From positions 6,810,375 to 6,874,374 of the forward strand of contig CM020619.1 in assembly GCA_009829735.1 (NCBI GenBank): a DNA stretch of 64,000 nucleotides, in the 5' to 3' direction. The notes under the pieces are model-generated. The model ran no database searches, had not been told where the DNA came from, and saw nothing but the letters and a program-made list of their open reading frames with translations. Numbering within the stretch: position 1 is the stretch's first letter; each line of letters starts with the position of its first letter. The stretch is from Pyropia yezoensis (Eukaryota; Rhodophyta; Bangiophyceae; Bangiales; Bangiaceae). This document shows positions 52,716 to 61,453 of this stretch, in pieces. The position numbers and the translations under genes were made by a program.

Positions 52716-54022
52716 GGATTGCGGCGGCGGCGGAGCCGGTTGCGTTTGGGGAGACGGTGGGTGATACCGGTCGGTATCCCGACTTTGATTATTACACGGG
52801 GGTATCCCCGTATCTGTCGTTGACGGCTACCTACCCGCCTATGGCGGGTTTGAAGTCGGCGTCGAGCTGGCGACGTAACCATGGTGTCATGGCCGATGCG
52901 TTCCGCACCGATATAACGTGTGCGTTGCAGACCGGCAACGGTCGTGCGCCGGTATACACTCCCGTGCGCCCGCCTCTGTGGCAGGAGGGGTGGGAACCCG
53001 CCCCTGCTTTCCGGTTTGACACCGGCTCCTGTCTCCGATACTTCGGGAGTGTGTTGGCCTCCCGGCCGGTCCACCCGTTGCAGGGTACCTTCACCCTTGA
53101 GGTTACCCTCGGGCAGGCTTCCTCCTTCTTGCTGTCCGTCCGCCGGCAGGGGCGCCTGTTTCATCTTCCGACGGGTGTCCGTCGGCACATCGCGCAGTTG
53201 GGCGTGGACCTGATAGCCGCCAAGACCGGGTTGGCCCGGGAGTTCGAGGCCCTGCTGGCTGTTCACGATGCCGTGAACTGGGCTGGGGTGTTGGCCCTTC
53301 CCCCGTACCGGGACCCGCAGGCTGGGGCTGCTCCCTTGCCTCGTCACTCGTTGCGTATCCGGCGTACTCAGCCGGGTGAGCCCAGTTGCCATGGGTGGGC
53401 GTCCACCGAGGCTGTTGCTGACCTGGGTATTCCCATGGTTATCCATGACCCTCTTCAGGTCCTTGCCCCGTGGTTCGGTAACGCGATACCGGCGGCGGTT
53501 GGCCACCGTCCCCGAGAGTGGGGCTCTGCGGGTGGGGAGCGTGAGATGTCCCGTCGTCGGGCGGAGCCCCGCCGGGGTTACGGTGGAGCCCCTTCTGTGG
53601 GGTCCTACCGGGCCTCATATCAGGCGCCACCGGCTCCGGTGGTGGCCGTGTCGGCTCCTGTGGCTCCTCTGGCTGCGCCAGTGTCACCTCCCGCCCCTGT
53701 CATGCATGACGGGGGTCCCCGTGTCTGGTATGAGGGCGTTGACGCCCTTGTTGCCCGCGCAATGCGGGAGGGTCTCTCTGATAGCTGGGGGGATATCCCC
53801 CCAGGTGCTGCGCTGGTTGGGTCAGCGCGTTGCTTCGGTGGTGTGCTTGACCGCCTCCAGACAGCTCTGGAGGACGTGGAGGCTGGCCGCAGCACCCTCG
53901 TTCAGCTATGCACCGAGGTAACTCGGGTGATTGACCGTCGTGAGATAGCCGACCGGTGGAGCACGGAGGTATACGCGTTTACGCGTGAGTGGCCTCCCTC
54001 GGGCAGTGGGTCTACCCACTGA
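52716..54022 (+). pseudogene. Inverted copy of the C-terminal half of the antisense ORF
   Basis: Codes nearly the same residues as 49185-50491, with a few substitutions (for example LTAPYPP to LTATYPP, SVSWGD to SDSWGD, REWPP context ALTR to AFTR). It begins immediately at the LTR end with no ATG, so the N-terminal half is missing. The intact frame suggests recent duplication. Confidence 0.75.
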
Positions 54023-54535
54023 GAAGTGTTATTGTTTGTACGGGAGAGGGACCCGGTGGCCCTTATGGTGGCTGGGTAGTAGTGAGTCTAAACTCATCCC
54101 TTTCGGGGGCATTGCTTGCCTCTGTTTGTTGCCCTGGGGAGTACCCCTTCTGGCTCAGTGGTGCCTTGCCTCCCGTCCAAGTTCTTCCGGTTGGTTCATG
54201 CTTGGGGAGGTCATCCTCCCTCACTATGTGTCTTGGCTGGGGGAGGTCATCCTCCCTTGTAAGCCCCCTAGTTACTTCGATATTATCGGAGTTAGCCTTT
54301 ACCTTTAAGGCAACTTATTAAGGTTCAGGTTTTGTTTAGTTACCTAAGCTTGGCTGGACTTAGTTGCCTAAGCTTCGTTGGCTTAGAAACCTAAGTCTGA
54401 TTTGACTTAGAAACCTAAGTCTGATTTGACTTGGAAACCTAAGTCTGCCGTAACCATGTGACACCCTACTTAGTAGGTATAAGCCTCACCCCCCAACAGC
54501 CGAAGTCGGTGTCGGTTGGGTTGTTACAGTAGGCG
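54023..54535. other. Convergent spacer in the inverted copy
   Basis: Homologue of 48735-49184. Contains three copies of a 24-bp unit at 54382-54447 and a duplicated GGGGAGGTCATCCTCCCT word near 54210 and 54241, each a small palindrome. Confidence 0.6.
54382..54447. repeat. 24-bp tandem repeat, almost three copies
   Basis: Unit CTTAGAAACCTAAGTCTGAT plus TTGA, at 54382, 54406 and 54430 (third copy with one change). Each unit holds ACTTAG/CTAAGT arms that can form a hairpin. Confidence 0.8.
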
Positions 54536-57500
54536 TCATCGCCTCATGTAAGGCATGAGGAGTTGGCGGGGTATATTTGCCGCCTGTTCCCAGGTGGGTG
54601 AGTCGTATCCGACCCACATAACCTTGACGTACCAGGGTCCTGGTAGGTCCGGGTCGGTGTGTCCGACCACGCTCTCTACTTGGTATGGAATCCCATCCGG
54701 TCCCACCGGGTCCTCTGACCGGCGGGTTGTAAGAGCTTCATGTAGCAACTCAGCCGGTACCGGCTGAGGCTGTTCCGGCTTCGGAGCAAGTGTGATATCA
54801 TTCACACTGATGCGTTGGATCTCCGTATCGGAGTGTAAGATGACAGAGTGGTCATCTCTGTGGAGAAATTGGTACGGTCCCTTGACCGGTTGCATGAGCT
54901 TGTTCCCCCGGAACTTCTGGTGTCTGATGTAGACCCAGTCACCTGTCAACAGGGTAGCGTTGCGCACCCGTAGCCGGGTGTGAAAGTTCTTCTTGTATCG
55001 AAGTTGTGTTCTGTCAAGGGCACCCTTGAGCTTCGGTATCATCCATGATAGCTTGGACAACCAAGCTAGGTGTATACGTTCGGCCGGTCGGCCTTTCGGT
55101 GTATCATACCGCGTGCACCTGCCGGGTGGCAGTGTCAGGTTACCGACCCCTAGTGGCATGACCCACTCCAGTGGAGCGATATTCGTGCTCCGATGTGGCC
55201 TGGCATTGTATGCTAGGGTGAGTACGGACAGAAGCCTGTCCCAAGCGTTCGTGTGCTCGGCCACGTAGCACTGTAGCATCTTGACGATAGTGCGGTTGAA
55301 CCGCTCCACCTGCCCGTTGGTTTGCTGGTGGTAGTCGGATGCTCGACGTGGTTCGATGCCGAACATGCCCAGGACCTTAGTGCAGAATGCTGACGTAAGG
55401 TTTGCTCCGTTGTCGGAGAGGAGTTGCTTCATGACTCCGTATGCACTGATCCAGTGGTCAACCACTGCGTTCATGATCGTGTATGCCGTATCATTCGGGA
55501 TGGCTGCCGCTCTTGACAGCTTAGTAAAAGCGGTCCGACATGACCAGGATGTACCTGTTCCCTTCTTCCGTTATCGGAAGTGGCCCGAGTATGTCGATAG
55601 CGACTTGCTCGTTGGGCCCATCAGGTGGGAACAGTTTCATGGCAGACGCCTGCCTATGTAGACTCATGCGGTGACGTGCACAGGGGTGGCATCCCCTTAC
55701 GTGGTCGACCACGTCGACGGCCATTGCTGGCCAGTAGAAGAACCTTCGCATTGCTGCGAACATACGTGAACCCCCCGGGTGTCCGGCTGTGGGGTTCTCG
55801 TGTTCTCGTTCCATGACGGCTTGCCGTAAGGACACGGGAACCACGACTTGATGTCGTCCATCGGCGAGTGCCCGCCGATATATGAGTCCGTCTTCATTCT
55901 CGGAGAAGATGCCGGCCGTACCGGCCAGGAGGTTAGCGCGATGACGTCTACAGTCGTCGTCATTGGCCTGTGCCTCGCGGAAGTCCGCGAGGGTCAGTGG
56001 GCATGCTCGGTGTGCCATGGTATGGTCAACCATACCTTGGGTAGCGTTACCGACCATGCACACCGGTACCACCGGGATGTCCTCGTCCACCGGGCGGGTA
56101 TCCCCGCTCGGGGTGTCGAGTCGAGGCAACGCGTCTCCGAGGTGGTGGGTTGACCCAGCCTTATACACGGTGCGGTAGTCGTGCTCGGCCATCTTCAGCC
56201 TCCATCGGGCTAGCCTCCCATGGTTATCGGAATCCTTGTCACCAAGGTTGAGGAGCCATCGTAGGGGTTCGTGGTCGGACCTCACGATGAACCTGGAGCC
56301 CTCCAGGTATGGACGGAGCAGTTGCACTGCCCATATGACTCCGAGGCACTCACGCTCGGTGGCACTATAGTTACGCTCAGCCGGGTCGAGTGTCCGGCTG
56401 AAGTACCCTACCGGACGTAGGTCCGGGATGACGTTATCGGAACCGATCAACGTCTCTCCCTGTAACAGGGTGCATCCCACTTGTGTATCGCACGCATCGA
56501 CATCGATGACGAAGGTACCCCGTCTGTGCGGTAACGCAAGGACGGGTGGGGATAGTAGGGCTCGCTTCAGCGACTCGAATGCCTCCTCTTCGCTTGGCGA
56601 AGGGGTTTGGAGTACCTTGGGCAGGGTACTACTCGTAAGAACCGTTAACGGTCTAGCTATCTAAGCGAAGTCCTTGACGAACCGTCGGTATACGTTGCAC
56701 ATTCCCAGGAAGCTCTTGAGCTGTGTCTGGGTGTTAGGGAACCGGGCATCCCGGAGTGCCCGGGTATTGGCTTCGAGTACCCCTAGTTTACCAGGGGTTA
56801 TCTGGTGGCCCAGATACTCGACCGTCTGTTGGAAGAAGGCGCACTTCTTCAGACGCAGGGTTACCCCGGCGTTCCGCAAGAGGGTGAGTACCTCGTCAAC
56901 ATGTTGCACATGGTCATCCATGTTACGCGAGAAGACGATAACGTCATCGAGGTACACTAGGCAGTTACGCCACTTCACCCCCGACAGTATAATGTCGATA
57001 GCCCGCTGGAATGTAGCGGGGGCGTTGGACAATCCGAAGGGCATCCTTAGGAACTCGTACACTCCACTGTGACAGACGAACGCCGTCTTGGGGATATCCT
57101 CGTCCGCCACTGGGATCTGCCAGTATCCGGCATTGCAGTCGATGGTGGTAAACACCGTAGCTTCCCCCAGGGAGTCGATGCATTCATCCATCCTTGGTAA
57201 AGGGTATGAGTCTTTCTTGGTAACCAAGTTGAGGCGTCGATAATCGATGCAAAACCGAGGGGTTTGATCCTTCTTCGGTACGATAACGACTGGGGCACCC
57301 CACTCTGACATCGAAGGTCGTATCACCTTCGCTTCGCTCATCCTCTTCACTTCTCCTCCATCAACGATCTCTCGTTGCATAGGTCCCGCTCGGTGCGGTT
57401 GTGACCGGGCGGGGCGTGCGCCTGGTACCAGGTCTATACGATGTTGGGTTGCCCCAATGGTACCCAAGGCCCCGCCTGTCCACATGACGTCATGCTTTCT

Positions 57501-58433
57501 TAGCATCCGTCGTACCCCTTCGGCTACCGAAGGGGGAAGGTGGTCGAGGTCAGCCTCGGCCAGGGCCTTCAGTGCTTCTTGAACCTTTGCCGGCATGTCC
57601 GCCGAAGGCGCCGATGGGTTAGGCTTCCCGTCATCGGGTTGCTGTCGCTCGGTGGTCTCGGCGGCCGCCAGCACCTCAAGTGGTTCCACTTGACCTTCCT
57701 TGTCAGGGGTAAGGATATCTCCTTCGTAGAGCTCGGGAATCCCGAGGATAGTTCCCTTCGGGAGGGTGACTGCCTTACGGCGATAGTTCGCCATCACTAG
57801 GAGGGACGACCCTCCTGCTGGGAGGTCTATGAGACCGTTGGCCATGGTCAACCCATGGCGCTTGTACGTCCGCAGGTTGGACCGGACTCTGCAGATGCCT
57901 GCGAGGTCGCAGTTAACCGGGAGGACTGTCTCCGACAACGGCTCAAAGCGAGTTCGCTTGGCCAACCGAAGTGTCTTCGGCTCGACGCTTGCGTACACCT
58001 CAGCCACGTTAACGTGGCTCCCTTGTAGCTTCAGGTCCCTGACGATAGCCGTGTGTCCTCGCTTCGTCCCGTCGGCTTCTTGCAGCTCGACGGTCCTCCG
58101 GCCCGGCCGGATTGCATCAACGTGAACGTTGATGAAGGTGCATCCCAATATGCAGGGCACCGATAGGGTCTCACACACCAGGAAGTCGACTTCCGTGGTG
58201 AGTTCCCCGATGGTAACCCGCAGCGACATCGCTGCGGTCGTACGAATGAGGCGACCATTCGCGTCCTTGATGGTGGGTCCCCGAGTCACTCTGACTCGCG
58301 GAAGCCACTTCTCCGGGAGGGTGTCATTCCGGATAAGATTGGGTCCAGCCCCTGTATCCAGTACAGGGTAGTACGATCGTGTCGACTGGGGGTCAACCCC
58401 CAGTGTAGCTGATACCTTGAAGTTCTCCAAGGT
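54536..58433 (-). pseudogene. Inverted copy of family-1 pol, with one nonsense codon and one frameshift
   Basis: Protease and RT are read from about 58433 to 56664, where CGG of the other copy has become TAG (56661-56663). The same frame continues through RNase H and the integrase zinc site to 55521. An extra A near 55527 (TAAAAGCGG against TAAAGCGG) shifts the frame; the rest of integrase is read from 55474 and here joins the chromodomain without a break (SDTEIQRISVNDITLAPKPE), ending at 54536. Gag and the beginning of pol are missing; similarity to the full element stops at 58433. Confidence 0.88.
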
Positions 58434-59191
58434 GAGTGTGGTATAAAACTCGATCCTTTCAGACACGTGTCAATATCCCTCGGGGGAAAGGGACAGGTAA
58501 CACAGAAAGGGGAACTACGAGAATGGTATGCCTGTTGCCTCACGTGCCTGCTCGCAGAGCAAACAGATACGCACGGTAGTGCACACGGGGAAGAGGAAAG
58601 CAAACGCGCAGTTGTCTTTTTCCTGAGGGCGCGGGCCAAGGGCGCCTCGCTGTCCCTCTTAACGTGCATCTGGGGGAGCCTCGGCACGTTGGCCAGGTAG
58701 CCCCCCCATAACCCCGAGTGGCCCCGACCCGAGTCTAACCTCGTCAGGTCGGGGGCCACTATCACTACTAATTCTATTCCCACTCACTAATCTCACACTC
58801 AAATTCTCTCAAATCAAGTCCCTCACAAGTATGCAAAAACCCATCAGCAATCCCTCTCTCACGTATGGATAGCGTAGTCCACCGCATCCCAGTGCCGGGC
58901 ACGGGCCACGGCCGCCAACCATCACCACACGGCGGGCGTGTTCTGGCACCTGGTGCCCTCTGGTTGTAGTCCCGGGTCGGCGCCAAGTCGGGGCCAGGGA
59001 TGCTACATAGCTCCCTCCCTAGTCCGGCACGTCCTCGGGCCGAACCAGGTGCCACCGTGCACAGCCTCGAGCACGTCCACACCGTTGCCGAGGTCGAGCG
59101 TCTTCACCCTGGTCACGATCACCTGCTCCGGTTCTCTGCCCCCCTTCTCTCCTTCACCTTGGCCCTCGCGTTCCCCCGGAGTCTGGACGTC
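58434..59191. other. Junction region upstream of the second family's extra ORF
   Basis: Unrelated to family 1. Contains TATAAAA at 58442-58448 on the plus strand. It probably includes the 3' LTR of the minus-strand family-2 element and the promoter of its antisense ORF, but the partner LTR is outside the window, so limits cannot be set. Confidence 0.4.
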
Positions 59192-61311
59192 ATGTCCAGT
59201 TCCGAGATCCAAGCTGGGCCCGTGGTTCCGGCGGCGAGTGTTGCGGAGGAGAACTCGGGTAGTCGCGCCCCTCTCCTGCCTCCGGTTCCTCGGGTGTCGA
59301 TGTCGGCGCCGGTCGCCACGGCGGGGACGGATCGGGTTCCCCCGGCTTCTGTGATGCACCCGGTCGAGACCCCCCCGGTGGGTCTCCCGGAGATGCTTCT
59401 TGGGCAGGACCCTCTGGCGGCCCGGCGTTACTCCACGGTGGTCGGCAACGCCGGCGCGGCCCAGTGCCAGCAGGATTGCTTGGACCTCTGGCGCAAGGAA
59501 CTCCAGCGCGGGGTCTTGACAGAGATGGATAAGGCTCGTCTTCACACGGCGGACCAGATGCGCCTGGCACAAGACCGTTCCCAGAGCTTCTCGGGTTCCT
59601 CCTGGGTTGCTCGTCTGGAGGATCTCCCCTTCGCGCTGGTGCTGGATCTGCCCTTGACCGAGCGTCGCGTGTCCGCGTCCGTTCTCCGGTGGCCGGAGGA
59701 GGAAGGGTACGTCCACCGGGCGCTCAAGGTCTGGGACGAGGCGCTCAAGGGGTCGGGGAGCCTGAACTGCGACCCCCGTCCGAGCATGGTCGCTCTGGAG
59801 CCGCCTTTCCTGACCCGGAAGTACTCCAAGTTGTCACCGGCACGGGAGCAAGGCGAGCGACGCGGCCGCCAGCGTGACTTCCTCGTGAGCTGCAACCATC
59901 AGGAGTTCTGGAAGCTGGATAAGGCTAACCGGGCGGCGTACTACCCCAAGGTCATCCCGCAGCAGCAGGAAGTCGAGATCCCGGTCTTGTTTGCTCCTTC
60001 CAGCATCCCCTTCGCCTGGTACTTCTTGGACGCCTTGACTCAGGCGTCGATCAAGGGCTTCTCCCACTCGATCCCGTACATGATGTACACGTCCGAGATG
60101 ACAGTCTTGGCGGCCAACCACTGGCTTCACGAGGTCTTGGTGTCCAACCGGCTTTGGTTTCTCCCTGACCTCCTGATGGTCTGGATTGTCGACAAGTTGA
60201 CCGTCGACTTCCTGTGCAGCCAGGACGAAGATACAAGGGGCTCTTCCAGGCGATGATTGACTTCCGGCGTCTGGTGCCGGTGCATGACCGGAACTTCTTG
60301 AACGCGATTGCCGACCAGAACCGCCCGCGTCGGGATGGCTTCGGTTGGGCGCAGGTGGTCTACCAGTTTTCTCCGGCCAAGGTGCAGCTGGCGACGCCGC
60401 TTCCGGCGTGGCCGCAGCTAGGTAGCTTTCCTGCCCCGGCCGCCCTTGATCTTCTGCCAGTTGGGCCGCCGGTGCAGGAGTCGGGATGGGCCGCGGCGGT
60501 CGGTCAGGCGTCTGCGGCGGCTCCGCTTCCTCCTGTTGCACCTGTCGCCCCGGTGGCCTCGCCTGAACCGTCGCCGGCGCGTTCACGCCCTGTTCCGGCT
60601 GTGCCGGTACTTCAAGCTCCTCCGGCACCGCGCCTGTCTGCGGCGAGTCTGGGGGTGACCGTGCGGTCGCCTACCACTCCGGCCGCTCCGCCTCGGACGC
60701 CTTCTTCCAACGCCGGCGGCGCTGTGCCTCCGCTGGAGTTGGGTACTCCGGCTTCGGGGGCCGTTGTGGACCGTCCGGTGGTGTCATCCTCTGGGCGGTT
60801 CGAGAATCCGGCGCCGACTCTGCGCCTTACCCGCTTCCAGGTGCCTGACTGGTACCAGATCCAAGGTGGTCCGACATGCGACCAGTACGACGTCGGTATG
60901 ATTGAAGACCAGCTGGGTCGTCTTCCGGTGCAGGTTGAAGGCGTTGGGTCCTCCCTTGTGCTGGGTACTTACGCCAGCGTCTTGAACAACGTGGTCGACC
61001 GGGTGTTTGCTTGCGCGGACAGCGGCCAGATGTCGAACAGCCCGGTGGTTGGCGAACTTCTGGCGACATTGACGCGGCATGGCTTGGCCCAGCAGTGGTC
61101 AGAAACCATCACTGGCTTCCAGGGGCGCCGACGGGCATATCTGGATGAGCGGGAGCCCCCGGCAACTACCGGTACTACTCCGATGGCGTCATACCGGGAT
61201 GCACCGCGTCCACCGCACTACGTCATCCCGTCTTACTCCGGTTCCCGTCGTGCCGCGGAGGCAGCGCTGGAGGACACTCCCGCGGCTCAGCGTCCGCGCC
61301 GGGAGAAGTAG
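59192..61311 (+). CDS. Family-2 antisense ORF (unknown protein), one frameshift
   Basis: From the ATG at 59192 (MSSSEIQAGPVVPAAS) to 61311, about 706 codons, with a frame change near 60235 (…DFLCSQDE then GLFQAMIDFRRLVPVHDRNF). Layout parallels the family-1 ORF: Pro/Ser-rich N-terminus, a segment with FALVLDLPLTERRVSASVLR, a hydrophobic helical middle (FAWYFLDALTQASIKGFSHS, LVSNRLWFLPDLLMVWIVDK), a long Pro/Ala-rich linker (about 60400-60800), and a C-terminal helical part (LGTYASVLNNVVDRVFACAD, LLATLTRHGLAQQWSETITG) ending in a basic RPRREK. The WSETI/WSTEV ends and the preceding VVDRV/VLDRL helix look alike in the two families. Function unknown; no enzyme motif seen. It lies between pol and the presumed 3' LTR, opposite in direction to pol. 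Confidence 0.65.
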
Positions 61312-61453
61312 TTGGAGGCAAGGAGGGTGAGGGTCTTGGGAGAAGCGAGGAGGGAAGAGGCGGAGAGAAGGGTTGCCCGAGCGGGTGCTTGTTTTCCTTG
61401 ATTGTTCCATGCTTGTATTGCGTGTTCTCCTTGATATACCCGTTCCCTTCTTC

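Larger units (their letters stand above)
52529..58433 (-). repeat. Right arm of the 5.9-kb inverted repeat
   Basis: Begins inside the 3' LTR at GGGGCCGGCGG and ends at the ACCTTGG word near the start of pol, after which sequence is unrelated. Slightly longer than the left arm, partly because of a tandem repeat at 54382-54447. Confidence 0.88.
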
